A DNA stretch of 64,000 bases, taken from [Phialemoniopsis] sp. UDSM-2020. Lineage: Eukaryota > Ascomycota > Sordariomycetes > Thyridiales > Thyridiaceae. Of this stretch, positions 11,784 to 23,801 are shown piece after piece. The notes under the pieces were generated by a model. That model was not told the DNA's origin, searched no databases, and saw nothing but the letters and a program-made list of their open reading frames with translations. The translations under genes and the position numbers were made by a program. The stretch spans positions 4,650,001-4,714,000 of the forward strand of contig JAEILZ010000001.1 in the NCBI GenBank assembly GCA_018873225.1. Reading direction: 5' to 3'. Within the stretch, counting starts at the first letter, position 1, and the number at the start of each line of letters is the position of its first letter.

Positions 11784-12492
11784 GGTGGCGGGTGGTTGGA
11801 ACTTTTGACGTCGAGATAGACAATGAGGCGGTCTACACACCTCATGCTGCTCCAAGTCGGCGGCACTGGAGTCACCTTTTAATGTCAAGTTGCATCTCCA
11901 GGTTCCTGACTCCAGGTTTCTCCACAGCACCCTGCATCCCCCCGCATGAAGAATTGAAGTCGGGCTAGTCTGCCGCTTGTTGTCGGATGGGCCGCCCCTA
12001 CTGACAGGATGGACCTTTCGGACAGGCCGCACCCATTCACCCCAGGCCTTTGCATCGGCATCAGACGAGAAAGAACCCACAATGGTCTGGTTTTCGGACA
12101 AATGTGTGGCTAATCACGCGATCTAGATCTTTCTCGGGGCAAGAACTTGCACACCTCAAATTGAAGTGACAATTGAAGCTGAATCTGAGCAAGTGATGTG
12201 TTATGGACTTGCAAAGACACCTACCTATCAGGCTGGCAGGCATATTGAGGCCAGGGTAGTTGACGTGTTGCATTGTGCGTTTCATTCTATCATTGGTAGG
12301 TATGTCGGTAAAGTGAATTCATGATTTCGTATTTCATTGGAAGCAATCTATCAAAACCAATGTGTATCGTTTATGCAGGCTCCTAATGCCTTTCGGGCCA
12401 CCACCATTCTAGACATAAGCATTCTTGCTGAACGCTGAGATCCTACTAGTTGAGCTAAGTCTCTAGAAGGGGAAGCCGACCTCCCTTAGCAA
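11784..12492. other. intergenic, transporter promoter
   Basis: About 700 bases between the transporter start and the GH3 gene end. Several G/C-rich CCCCGC- and CCGCCCC-like words around 11935-12000 could be carbon-repressor sites, but they are not clustered tightly enough to call. No gene is seen. Confidence 0.35.
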
Positions 12493-15024
12493 TTATGAGC
12501 TGAACTCGAAGGTTGTCTCCAAGCGAATGTCTCTGCTGCTTGCTCCAACGTAGACTTTGAACTCGCCCTCGGGGATGCGCCACTGCTGGGAGGTCACATC
12601 CCAATAACTCACATCTCGTCGACTGAGGCTGAACAAGACGCGTCGGGTCTCCCCGGGCGAAATCTCAACTCGTTCGAACCCGCGGAGTTGCCGTACAGGA
12701 GTGTCTTCGACAGGCATGCCCAGGTAGAGCTGAGCAACTTCCGACCCCGAGACATCTCCAGTGTTGGTGATGTCGGCTGCGACAATGACCTGGACATCCC
12801 ACAGCTGGGGGTGACCGCCCTGTACGATGGGAATCTTCTTGTCTGGCAGTCCGGCTTTCGCACCGTCCAAAACCTGCGCGTGGACATCTGAGTATTCGAA
12901 GGTCGTGTAAGAGAGACCGTGGCCGAATGGGTAGCGCGGTGTAATGCCATGCAGGTCGAAGTATCGGTGGTCAATGTGAAGACCCTCCTCAAAGTTTGAT
13001 TGGGGAAACCACGTGCTCTCGCCGTCGTTGAGCGTGAAGTTGAGTAGGGTACCGTAGTCCGATTCCTTATGGGCCAGGGTGTACGGGAGTCTGCCGCTGG
13101 GGTTGACGTCTCCGTAGAGAATGTCGACTATCGAGTTGCCTGCTTCTTGGCCTGGCATACCTGCATTGATGATGGCAGTGACGTTCGGGTGGTCGGCCCA
13201 GGCCTCGACTAGGCGGATACCCGCGGAGTGGACCACTACTATCGTGTTGGCGCAGTGCTTCGCGATGTTGAGGACGAGCTGGTCGCTCCAGTCATCCGAT
13301 AGGCCAGCTCGATCCTTGCCCTCTTCCGGATAGGCGTTGATGAAGACCAGACAAGCCTCGCTATTGACATAGACCAATGGGTCGATGCTCCAGAAATCCC
13401 ACTTGATAATGCCCCCGTCCTCAGACACCCGCTTCTGCAAGGCTGAGAAGGGATCGATGATGTATGGCGGCGACGTGCTGCCCGAGCCGAAAGCCGTGAG
13501 CAGGGTGCCGTTGAACATGCGTATCTTCTGGCGAGCGAAGACGTTGTCGCGAGGGATCCAGTTGATGGCCTTGCGGAAACCAAAGCTCCCAGGACTGTTC
13601 CATGGTGTCGCAGGAGCGACTGCATCGTATCCAAAGACAGAGACGTACTTTGGTTTCTTGAGTGGCAAGGCATTGTTTTCGTTCTTGAGGAGGATTGTGC
13701 CGGCGAAGCCAATCTCCCTAATGAGCTTGTGGTGCCCGTTGCGCACGTCAACATCCTTGCGAACGAGCGCGTGGCTAGGGTTGTCCTTGTTGTCGAATAC
13801 CGCGGTGGTCTCCGGGAAGTCCTTATCTTGGCCGGCGTGGTACCAGGCAGCTAGGATGCGAGTAGCCATATCGTCAGCCCGTTTCTTGGTAACGCTGCCG
13901 TTCTTGACAGCATCTACGAGCTTGGAACCCCAGAAATCGGTGTTCGGCATCAGCATATCCATGCCAGCATTGGCGGTAGCCACACCGGAATGGATGGCAC
14001 CCCAGTCGCTGACCACAAAGCCCTCGAATCCAAGCTCGGTCTTGAGCACTCCATTCAGGAGCTTCGAGTTTTGGCAAGCATAGGAGTTGTTGGCTCGGTT
14101 GTACGAGCACATGACGGAGCCGGCACCCTCTCGGATGGCTCCCATGAAGGGAAAGGCGTAGACCTCGTGTAGGGTCCGGTCATCAACATTGGAGCTGATT
14201 GACTCGCCTAAGACACTAGGCATGCGACGGTACTCTTGTTCGTTGAGAAGCCAATGCTTCAGAGATGCAATCACACCCCTGTCATGAATTCCCTTGGCAA
14301 CACCGGTCATACCGGCCTCGGCGAGGTATGGATCTGATCCGAGTCCCTCAATTACGGGAGCCGACAGCAACTCTGCCAAGAGGTCCGGCACAAGGGCCGA
14401 GGGCAACATGCACACCCTTCCCTCGGTACTCGTAGCCTAGAGCTCGGCCGTACTGGTACATCAAGGACTTGTCCCACGTCGCGGCAAGATGGACACCGGC
14501 AGGGAAAGCAGACACAAAGTCTTGGCCGCGGACACCAGCCGGCCCGTCGTTGAGACATATAGGCTTCACCCCAAGACGGGGTACTGAGCCAGTCACTCCC
14601 GTGCATTGACCAGGGTAACCCCAGGTCAAGTTAAGCTTCTCCTCTAGCGTCATCTTGGACACCAATTTCTTGGCCTTGGAGTAGGCCGCTTTCCAGGAGT
14701 CATCACTCTTACCCTCGCCCGTAGCTGTTTGCGTCAGAATGATGTTGTCCGTGTAGGAGGAGATGAACTATCTTGGAACCTACGTGAGGGGTAGACAGAT
14801 GGACTTTGTCCGTAGAAGAGGTAGTCCAGATGGGACTTGTCTTCAGGAAGATGATCTGGCGACCAGGCATCGTCAAGTGCTACGATGTTGTCGAGTGTAT
14901 ACTGGACGGTTTCGCCAAAGTCAAAGGAATAGAGGTCGTCTTTGTGAGAAACTACATTCTCCTCGGCAAACGCATGAGATGCCGGGAGTAGCAGCCCCGA
15001 GCAGACGGCCGTTTTCAACTTCAT
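12493..15024 (-). pseudogene. GH3 beta-glucosidase with a single frameshift
   Basis: Exon 1 is 15024-14784 (MKLKTAVCSG... signal peptide). Exon 2 starts at 14724 after a 59-nt intron and runs in phase to 14351, where the frame hits TGA at 14350-14348. The family-conserved RNWEG stretch here reads AAT-T-GAG-GGA, so two G of the Trp codon are missing. One frame over, the protein resumes (EGLGSDPYL) and is open to the stop at 12493, including the nucleophile region VVSDWGA, the C-terminal alpha/beta sandwich and the fibronectin-III-like end. Apart from this lesion the roughly 845-residue secreted enzyme looks intact, so it is either a very young pseudogene or a sequencing indel. The family removes beta-linked glucose from cello-oligosaccharides or glycosides. 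The neighbouring transporter is in the same orientation. Confidence 0.85.
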
Positions 15025-15505
15025 AGTGGCTGTTGTATCTGGTGACGATGCGTTCAAACATGCAGAAGATAACCCAGCTTGACCTAGTTCCGTTCTTTAT
15101 AATATGCCGAGCCCGAGCTCATGCCGGTATCCGGACATGGATGCGGGACTTGATCGATCTCGTTCGATGGTTTCAAGCAGCACTTGTGGGGAGAATGGGG
15201 TCAGTGTCGCAAAGGCCGACAGGTCCCCATTCGGTGCTATGCCCGGTGTGGGGTTACCTGTCGGCGCAAGCGACGACCGACGAGCGGACCATTTCCGACC
15301 ATTTGAATCGGCACTCATATTCGGCACTGCCGGGGGAGAACTACCGACGTGGAACCTCCAGCTCCTGCATTTGTTAAGTACTCAATAGACCGTCAACCAC
15401 TCCCTTTTTTCAGGTTCAGTCAAGTGGGATGCCACTTATACAACACTTGAAATTAACAAGGACAAGCTCATCGATAACTCTTCTCACCAGCCAAAGCCGA
15501 CGATC
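15025..15505. other. divergent promoter between GH3 gene and Mpv17 gene
   Basis: Roughly 480 bases shared by two divergently transcribed genes. It is rich in CGG triplets between 15200 and 15350, including one CGG-N12-CCG arrangement near 15259-15276. No supported ORF. Confidence 0.4.
15096..15102 (-). promoter_or_regulatory. TATA-like element
   Basis: TATAAAG on the minus strand, about 70 bp upstream of the GH3 start codon, a suitable core-promoter position. Confidence 0.45.
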
Positions 15506-16295
15506 ATGCTGTCAGGTCTTCAGGCGGCTGTTCTCCCGTCTGCTCTCTTGGGAGGACTCTCAAATGTATTGGCGCAGACCATTACAGCCTATAGACAAGA
15601 GGTAAAGGATAACTGGTCGTCCATCTCAGAGAAATGGGTGTTAGTTATGCTGACATTGACAATTCATGAAGCAAGTGCTTGCTATCAACTGGATTCCTGT
15701 GATTCAGTTCATTCTATTCAATGCCATATCTGCACCGCCGAACTACTTATGGTAAGTGCAGAGTCAAATGATGTCACCTCTACAGCAATTCCGCGCATTG
15801 TCTTTTTGGGTCGGAGCTGAGCGATCATCCAGGCAACATTTTCTGGAGGACAATTTTCCAGCGCATCCGTCGAGATCTCAAAAGGAGCAGAAAGACCAGA
15901 ACGAGACGAAGTCGAGGCTATCTAAGCGCAATACAGCTGCAAAGCTGATACTCGATCAGACAATCAGCGCCGCCTTCAACACGATCCTCTTTTCGCTCTT
16001 CAACCGCTCCCTGAAAGCAGCCATGGCTATTGCACCAATCGAAACCGACCTGTTGAAAGCCATTACTCTGATGGCAACTCCTGGCTTCATCAACTTTGCC
16101 AAAGTGGACCTTGAAGCCGTATGGAAGGCGACCATGCATGACTTCGGCCATGTCATCATTGCTAATTGGAAGGTGTGGCCGGTCATTGCGCTTATCAACT
16201 TCTCAGTGGTCAAGACTGTGCGGATGCGGACCCTTGTGCTTGCTTTGGCAGGTCTAGGATGGCGTGTCTATCTGAGCTTGTTTGCTGCGGCGTGA
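15506..16295 (+). CDS. Mpv17/PMP22 family membrane protein
   Basis: Exons 15506-15601, 15672-15751 and 15833-16295 join in phases 0 and 2, giving 212 aa, a normal length for the family. The second intron was placed so that the conserved NYLW-Q..F.E segment is restored (TG + G at the junction). Further family marks are KLILDQT..A..NT, the W..WP.....NF segment (NWKVWPVIALINF) and a final VR..... GWR.YLS membrane helix. Four hydrophobic segments are expected. Proteins of this family sit in mitochondrial inner or peroxisomal membranes and form small channels. The N-terminus is shorter than usual, so an upstream start is possible. The gene converges with the Zn2Cys6 regulator that ends at 16421. 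Confidence 0.85.
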
Positions 16296-16420
16296 ACCGT
16301 GGATTTGCTGGCATTTTCCCCTCAAATCATAACCGCGACGAGCATTCTGCTATGTACGACATGACTGCGGGAGAGGTCGATAGCAATTCAATATTTGCAT
16401 CTATCTCTCCACTGCGGGTC

Positions 16421-18715
16421 TCATGTGGCAGCTGCACAGACTTCTCGGTACCGCCTAACGATCTCTGTGATCATGTGTCGGATGCTCCCTGCTGCAGCGA
16501 ACTTCAAGCCAAACGCATCAAAGAGCTGGATGGCCAACTCGAGATCATCAATAGCTCTCCTCTGTTTGACTACAAGAGGAAGCTCGTCAGACTGGACCGT
16601 GATGGCGTAGACGAGGGATAGCGTAGAAGTGAAAATGGAGAGAAAATTAAGCCAGTTGTACGCGAGCCTCTTTTGCTGATGCATGCCGAATGCTTGTCGT
16701 AGTGACATGGAAGCTGCAGTTTCCAGGATTTTAGTCCCCTCCAAATCCGGCGCTTTGACTAGCGGGGAAGGTCGATAGATCATCGCCAGGTGAGTGTAGT
16801 AATTGAAATCGTACCAGAGGGTGTTCAGATGAGGGACAATAGGATTCGTATCGGGAAGCGGGAAAGGCATTCCCCGTCGCCACTCCAGCAGCTCCTGATG
16901 TAGTGAGGTAAGTACCTCTTGAGGGTGCTTCGCAGTTGCATCCAGTCTCTTCTTTGTTGCGTAGACTTGGCGTGATATCTTGCTGGCAATCTGCCGGAGC
17001 TTCAAGATGTGAAGGGGGACCGCCATCATGGTTGGCTGGAGCAAGCTTTGCCGTCGTGTCCCGATGGGTTCGTCGTTATCCTCGTCAATATCCTCAAAGG
17101 GCTGCAAGGGCAATGTTAGCCAGTCGAAACGAAGCCCGGTGGTACTACAGGTCCTTACAGTGACATCGACGTCATCATCATGGATAGCGAACGGTCGACC
17201 CAGAGCCATGGAGACAACTCTAGATCCAAACCCAGTCAGCGAACTCATGATCGCAAGAAAGACATGTTTATCAAAGGAAAGTATTACCTATCCATCATGT
17301 AGACTGAGAAAAATACCCGTTTCCGCCTCTGTTGTACGCTGAAGGGAAGGTTGTCATAAGCGGATGAGGTGTGTAGGCCAATGCCAAGAGCCAATCGAGC
17401 GGCGGTACCGACCAAGAACCAAGTATCTATCACCATGTTAGCCAACGAAGCAATTTTGATCGAGGTTAAGTCTTACTTGGGCCTAGTTGGTTGAAAAAGG
17501 AATAGGATACCTGAAGCATGATCACTTCCAAAGCGGACTGTACATACCCATGTCAGTCTCAACTCCAGTGAAGCCAAACAAGCCGTAATGGTACGTACCA
17601 TCTCATCACACTCAAGGGCTTGGTCGGCGTATTGGAGAGCCTTGTTATAGTAGACCCTTGACTCAGATTCTTCCGTCAATGATACAGAGGAATACGCGGT
17701 CGATCCTATTGCTAGGACCATCCAGAGTCGAAAGTTCTGGAGCGGAGTCTGCATGGTGAGATTCTCCGGAGCACCCCGTATACTTTCAAGCGCCTGCATC
17801 ATCTCGCTCTTCACAAGGATGGGATATAGCGTATGTGAATGCGCAAAATAGATGTCGATCAAGTGCTGCACGTGGGTCTCGTCGTTGGGCCATGATATGT
17901 CTCCAACCTCGTTGCCGGTTCCGGTGAGGTCAGCTAGGAATAGGTCGCCGAAGAGAAGAGGATGGACTGAGATGGAACCACTCAAGTGCTCATACATATC
18001 CTGATTGAACACATCGGAGGGAGAGTTGAAGTTGAAGAACGATGCGCCGGGGGCATTTTCCTGATATGGCGCGAACACCAGATCTGCTTTGTCCGGCGTC
18101 AGTCGTTTCAAGACGGTCTGAGTCAGCTTTGCAAAGTACAGGCCGGAGGTCGGCCCCAGGTGGCGTTCGGCGGCTGCCTCAAGTGACAGTGTTTTGAGCT
18201 CCTGGACAAAGTTTGGAGACTGTTGTGGTAGTGTTGATTGTTGCCACATATCAAAGCCATTGAGTTGAGCCCCGGCATTGTGTTGCTGCCGGTTTCCACT
18301 GTCATCGGAGTTTGCATCTGCCCAGGGATTACTCCCGGCTGGCTGTACCATAGTAACATCGTCCAAACGAGGGCTTTGCTGCACTGGACTATGTTCCGTG
18401 GTTAATGAGACTCCATTGCCCTGTGACTCCATGTGTCGGACCTTCTCCTCCAGGCTTCGCACATAACTGCGGTCACTCAGATCAGTGCTCAGCTCGACCA
18501 GGAATCACATAAGACCAAAGGGGTGATACCACCTACGCAATAGGGAACGACGCATTCTGGCCGTTTTCATCTTGGAAGCTGCACCTGACATTCGCAGCCT
18601 GACAGTTTTTGCAACGCGGCAATACCCTGTCGCATCTCTTCTTCCGCCCGTGACATCTTGAACATGATGCACGGGCTCGTGCTTGGCTGTGGCTCTCCAT
18701 AACCATTGGATGCAC
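16421..18715 (-). CDS. Zn(II)2Cys6 transcription factor with fungal-specific regulatory domain
   Basis: Exons in order: 18715-18537, 18475-17599, 17537-17477, 17426-17288, 17219-17159, 17101-16421. Every phase agrees, giving 665 aa. The zinc cluster (CSRC..6..C..6..CKNC..6..C) sits near residues 15-42, followed by a basic linker and a short coiled-coil-like SLEEKVRHME. The middle homology region is clear: NTWFLVGTAARLALGIGLH, RRKRVFFSVYMMDR and SMALGRPFAIHDDDVDV. This places it in the Fungal_trans (PF04082) class that binds CGG half sites as a dimer. It faces the MCT-like transporter across an 876-bp promoter that holds two inverted CGG/CCG elements, so control of the transporter, or autoregulation, is a reasonable inference. 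Confidence 0.93.
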
Positions 18716-19347
18716 AGCGGCAGGACAATCATAGGTGGAGCGAGGGTGTACCTGACTGTACCACGTAGGGGCGGATTAGCATCGGACATGCAGGCGAAGT
18801 CCCGCGTCGGATGCGGCGACGTCTTTCCCTCTGTCAACAATGGGCTCCGTACCTTGGTCAGTAGCTCTCGGAAGCAGAATTCCCCCACACTCGATGCCCG
18901 GGGTCTGGTTGATGTGCTATCTCCAGTTGATGACCTTCACAACCGAGTAAAGCACACTGTAGGGAACCGGTGGTTCCTTATTTGCCAACGGACTCTAGAA
19001 TTGCACGCACTTTGAACTAGATCAAGACACAAACAAATGGGTAGGTCTACCGCCTTTCTCTGCTGGGTGACATCCGACCCCGGCTATGTCAATTACGTAC
19101 AAACGACCATTTGCCGATCCTCCACTCCCACTAGTCGTCTTCCAGACCCTCCACTCGCTAGTCGTCCCCGTATCATCTTCCATCTGAATTCGCGTGTTTT
19201 CGTGTACAGATGAGTAGATACTATTGAATGGCTCAATGTCTTTCATTACGTTGATGACTTACATGCTTCGGATAAGACGTAAGCCCTGTAGCAGACCTTT
19301 CTTTAACGACACTGTCTCAGGAGTCACTTTCAGTCTGAGGAGATGAT

Positions 19348-19364
19348 GTCGGTCCTCCCCCGAC
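19348..19364. promoter_or_regulatory. inverted GTCGG-N7-CCGAC element
   Basis: A perfect 5-bp inverted repeat with a 7-base spacer (CGG-N7-CCG core), about 230 bp upstream of the transporter start. It has the form of a site for a dimeric Zn2Cys6 protein. The factor that binds it is not known from sequence. Confidence 0.5.
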
Positions 19365-19392
19365 GTGTGGTGGGTCCTCCATTGGCCCCGTC

Positions 19393-19407
19393 GTCGGATG
19401 GTCCGAC
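19393..19407. promoter_or_regulatory. inverted GTCGG-N5-CCGAC element
   Basis: A second perfect GTCGG/CCGAC inverted repeat, 5-base spacer, 28 bp downstream of the first. The identical half sites argue that the two elements serve the same factor or a related pair. Confidence 0.5.
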
Positions 19408-19591
19408 AAGTGTCTTCGAGGTTGCTTCTTCAAGGCGGCATGGCCGACAACATCAATATTGTTAGCACTAGTCAGGCCTGGATCCGATTGATTTATTACA
19501 GAGTGTCTCGAAAGATGGGCAGAACATTCTCAAGGCGAGTTCGGCCCGATGCTTCACCGGTAGTGACCCAATCCTCACTTCACGCACCACC

Positions 19592-21031
19592 ATGTCGTCC
19601 GCCTCGAAGGAGTCAACACCCTCAACAAACTCACTTCCTACACTACAACAAGTCTTTTCAGAAAAGAAGCCAGAGCTAGCCAGCGATCGAGAACGCAGCG
19701 CATTATTTGAAGATGATTCACAGCAAGAATGCGCAACTCCGGCTGAACTGGACTACCCGGAAGGTGGCTGGAGAGCCTGGGGCGTGGTTTTAGGGAGTTG
19801 GTGCGCCCTCTTCGGTTCCATGTCCTTTATGAACAGCATAGGGACATTTCAGGCTTACTTCCTGCGGAACCAACTCAGTGACGAGAGCAGTGTGTCGATC
19901 GGTTGGATCTTTGGTGTTTACAATGGATTGGCCTTTCTCTTAGGTGTTCAAGCCGGCCCCATTTTCGATGCAAGAGGTCCGAGAGAGCTTATTGCATGCG
20001 GGGGCCTCTTGACAGTTCTTTTCCTCATGTTGTTGGGTTTCTGTGCTGAGTACTGGCATTTCATGCTGGTCTTTGGGTTGCTGGGAGGTCTCAGCCTCTC
20101 AATGATCTACGGGCCAGCTATTGCCATCCTGGCACACTACTTCAACAGGCGACGCGGGCTAGCAACCGGCATTGCCTCTTCAGGGGGCGCAGTCGGCGGT
20201 ATAGTCTTCCCACTCATGTTGCAGAACCTCTTCGAAACCGTTGGATTTGCTTGGGCAACCCGTGCGGCAGGCTTTGTGTGCCTGGGTACGTTCATACTGG
20301 CGGTCGCCCTCATACGTCCTCGATTCCCGCCGAAACCTCTCACGTTCGCAACAGTCAGACCCGACTTGACAGTCTTTCGTCACCCGGCTTTGACGCTGAC
20401 CAGCTTCGGGGTATTCTTTCTCGAATGGGGGCTTTTCATTCCGTTCTCGTACATCACGTCGTACGCACTCGATCACGGAAGCTCGTCCCAGTTTGCCTAC
20501 ATGCAACTCTCCCTGCTCAACGCAGGTGGAGTGTTGGGACGCTGCATCCCCGGATACTATGCGGACAGATTCGGGAGGTTCAACATATTGATGTTGACGG
20601 TCTTCGGGTGTCTTTTGAGTCTAGTTTGCCTCTGGCTGCCCGCAAAGTCAAGTCAGCCAGTGCTGGTTGTGTTCTCACTGTCGTTCGGATTCTTCAGTGG
20701 TAGCAACGTCAGCCTTGCCCCCGTGTGCATTGGGCAGCTATGCAAGCTGGGCAACTACGGTCGATATTATTCCACAGCATATACTTTGGTCAGCATCGGG
20801 TAAGTCTGACGAGTCAAATTCAATATCATCTATCAAGTCTAATGTTAATCTGTTGTGGTGATTAGGATGTTTACTGGCACAGCACTTGGAGGCCAGATTT
20901 TAGAAATGCCACACAATGGCTATCTTGCACTGGTGCTGTTCGCAGCAGGGTGCTATATGGCTAGTTTTACTTGCCTGGTATTGGCTAAACTGGCCACCCT
21001 AGGAAGAGCTGGATTGTGGTCCATGTTCTGA
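19592..21031 (+). CDS. MFS monocarboxylate-transporter-like permease (MCT family)
   Basis: Exons 19592-20799 and 20866-21031, joined as GG+G, giving 457 aa with 12 predicted membrane spans. The fungal MCT hallmark DYPEGGWRAWGVVLGSW opens helix 1 after a 50-residue acidic cytoplasmic tail. IGTFQAYF, FDARGPRELIA and HYFNRRRGLATGIASSGGAVGG match helices 2-5, and GRCIPGYYADRFGRFN is the helix 8-9 loop. The family moves monocarboxylates or related small organic acids, and in fungi it is often found in metabolite or nutrient clusters. It is flanked by two Zn2Cys6 regulators: divergent on the left, convergent on the right (3' ends 205 bp apart). The substrate is unknown. Confidence 0.92.
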
Positions 21032-21235
21032 ATTTGCATCAGTGATCGATCCGCTGTGTACAACGTGTCCACAAACCGAGACGCCTTCGCTTTCCCTCGA
21101 TATAAGCTATGACTAAATAGATATCATGGACTCTCTACATGAAATTTTGGGTAGCTATGCAAAGGAGAGGGCATTGAAAACCATTGTCGATCGAAACTGA
21201 AGCCTCCAAGTCTGCGATAACTATGACAAGTGTCT

Positions 21236-23801
21236 TCATGGAAGCCCGTATCGAAAGATCTCGTCAAGACCAGGAACAGACACGAAGTCGCCAAGATCAA
21301 ATGATTCGTAGTTATCCAAGTCTGTTACCCCAGGTAATGCAGGATCCGGAAAGAATGATGTTGCATTCTGCACAGGCGAAGCAAGCAGACTTCTGTGAGA
21401 GCCGCTCGGTAACAAGTCGGCCATAGGCTCGGACTGCTGGAGAACGGCCCAATTTCTAAATTGAGCGTACCCTTGACCAGTGTTGTTGCTTTCAGCAGTC
21501 TCCCTCGGGTGTTGATGCTCGTTCTGCAACTTGTGGATGGCCATCTCCAACGCCTCGACTGTTAGCTTGTCAGAGTTGGAGTAGATGCCCAGGGACATTT
21601 TCTTGAGGAGCTTGATACCCCTGTCACACGCTGTCTGAAGGGCTGCAGTCCCCGCAGTCACGCGGCGTGCCAATACGGCCAGCAGAGCGGCGCAACAAGA
21701 GTTGAACTCGGTGTAAGATGCCCTTGCAAGGCCGACCTCGTCGTGCAGGGTCTGACAAAGATCAATGACGGTGACTGCGCTGCGAATACAATCCGAAACG
21801 AGCTCTTCGCGTGCTCTCTCAAATTCCAGCGACATTGCGTCATTGACATTATTTGGTACCCTAGACGGCTTGGTTTTGAGAATGAACGAACGGCCGATGA
21901 AGATATGTATGAGGTGATAGGTCAAGGTAAGATGAATGTTGAATCGGAACAACGGGTTCGAGGGGCTTAGGTCCCTGCAGTTTGTTTTGTCGGGAAGTCC
22001 ATCCCAATAGTCTTGCAACTCTTGCTTGTGGAGTTCAACGGCCTTGATCTTGGTGTTCCAAAGTCTTCTAGGCGCCGTCTTAAAGTCGATACTGCAAGTA
22101 CGGTGGTCAGAAAACCTCTCAAATATCAGAAGTCGAGAGGACTCACATCCTGTCTCTTGCAGCTTCCAACATATCTGTCAACTTGGCCATTGTCAGGATA
22201 TTAGGCAGAGTGTCAGACGACGAGGAAGAGCGCAGTTCTGGGCACTGTGAGGGCAATTCGCAGTCGACCTCTGATCGCGATATGGATATCGGCCTGCCAT
22301 GCAGGGTACATACAAGCCTGCCTCATCAGTCAGATGGCGAGAGACAAGACTGGGGTTGAGAAATACCTTTCCAATGCATATGCAGACCACCATATTCTCC
22401 TTCGGAGCTGCAATCTTCGAGGCTCGACTGCTGTATATAGGTTTCGATGCATACCGTTTTGGGCAGCAATACGTACAGCGATGCCCAGATACACACATGA
22501 GAGGCCAGCGGCGTCGATAGGCAACGAATACACAGCCAGGAGAAGGAAGGCTTGAACACTCTCGATTGATGCAGCAGCGATGACATCTGGTATCAGCTTG
22601 GATGCCTTGTGGTAGAAGACCAGAGCAATTTGATCATCAGGGGTAGAGACTTGGTGGCCGGCTTGTTCTGGTGCGTCCTCGGCTGTCCTCGAGCTAAGGT
22701 GGGCAAACTGGGTTCCAATCGCAAACACCATAAGCATTGTACAAACCCAGGACACATCACCAATATCGAGATCTTGTGAAGACGTGTAGAATCGATGTAA
22801 CTTGTCTCTCAGCAACGGTTCATCGACATAGTAGTAGTTGGTCTGTGCGAAATCAAAGAATACACCGAGCAGGAAATACGCGATGTCCTGTGGAGGAAAG
22901 AGCTTAGCCGCATCGGCGACCAAAGACGGTTTCGATTGAACTTGAGTCGCCGAGGGCGAAAGATTTGTACCGGTCACCTGATGGAGTTGGCCCTGTTATT
23001 GTGTCTCGTTTCAGATACTCGTCTTCTCGGACATAGTGGTGGATGACATACCTCGTGAAAATTGCCCTGCAATCGGCTCTCGACTCTCTGCTGTAGCCGG
23101 AGCGAAAAATCAGAGTGGGAGAGCTCTCCCGGATATACTATGCCATTAGGTCAGTCCATTGTTCTAGTAAGTGAAAGTCAACTTTATTGCAGACTACTTG
23201 CCTGCTTTGCCCGAGGAAACGCCCTCTAAGTCGAGAGCTTCATCATCGCTGGCCGACTCAGCGTTGAGTTGAAGGTTCCCCTCATCGCGCTGAAGTCCAA
23301 GGCCGGTTTGGCGAGATAGTGATTCAGCGATGCGAGTCACATTTGCTTTGCCAAAGTGATTGGTGCCTGTGAAATGCTCGACGATCTGTTCGAGAAGGCA
23401 GATCCTGTCGGCATCAAAGAAGTCCCCTCCTCTGCAGTTTTCGATCAGAACTAGAACGCAAAAAGTGTCTACAGGCGTGATGTACCTGGTCTGGTGGCTC
23501 CTCGTAGAGTCCGGCTTCGATGTTGGGGCTGCCTCCCTGTATGTGCAGCTACGACTCGTCCGGGTACACCTGCCACAGGGCTGGAGGCTGTCGCATTTCT
23601 CCTTGAGCCTACGGCATGGCTCACAGCTACCAGCTTCAGGTTAGCCCAATTCAGGCTCGCAGGGGTGGTCGTTTCATGCCCTTACGCTTTCGCCACCCTC
23701 TTCCGGCTCTGTTCCGGTACAGGATCTCGCTTGCGGCGATTGCCCGCTGGCGGAGTTGCAGAGGCCGATGGCTTGCTGATCACCTGGATGGAGTCGTCCA
23801 T
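21236..23801 (-). CDS. Zn(II)2Cys6 transcription factor (contains a GC-AG intron)
   Basis: Exons in order: 23801-23686, 23626-23202, 23137-23052, 22992-22367, 22317-22147, 22091-21236, giving 759 aa. The zinc cluster ACEPCRRLKEKC..5..CGRC..6..C straddles intron 1. The frame then reads straight through about 140 codons. Intron 2 starts with GCAAGT rather than GT, following AG, and ends TAG; without it the frame hits TAG at once, so this GC-AG intron is well supported. Downstream, VQAFLLLAVYSLP, AVRIAAQNGMHR, RRRIWWSAYALER and HGRPISI mark the Fungal_trans domain. The C-terminus is acidic and may be an activation region. It lies between the MCT-like transporter and the acyltransferase and is a candidate pathway regulator for them. 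Confidence 0.9.

Larger units (their letters stand above)
18716..19591. other. divergent promoter, regulator and MCT-like transporter
   Basis: Intergenic region of about 876 bases. Its notable content is two inverted CGG/CCG elements listed separately. ORFs here are shadows without motifs. Confidence 0.5.

Noticed and set aside
11784..12101. N-terminal extension of the sugar transporter frame
   Set aside because: The extra residues are not transporter-like, and the ATG at 11783 has a strong context directly before the family's N-terminal region.
23462..23500. Possible GTAC...TAG intron after the zinc cluster of the regulator at 21236-23801
   Set aside because: Splicing it out breaks phase, whereas reading through gives continuous protein-like sequence.
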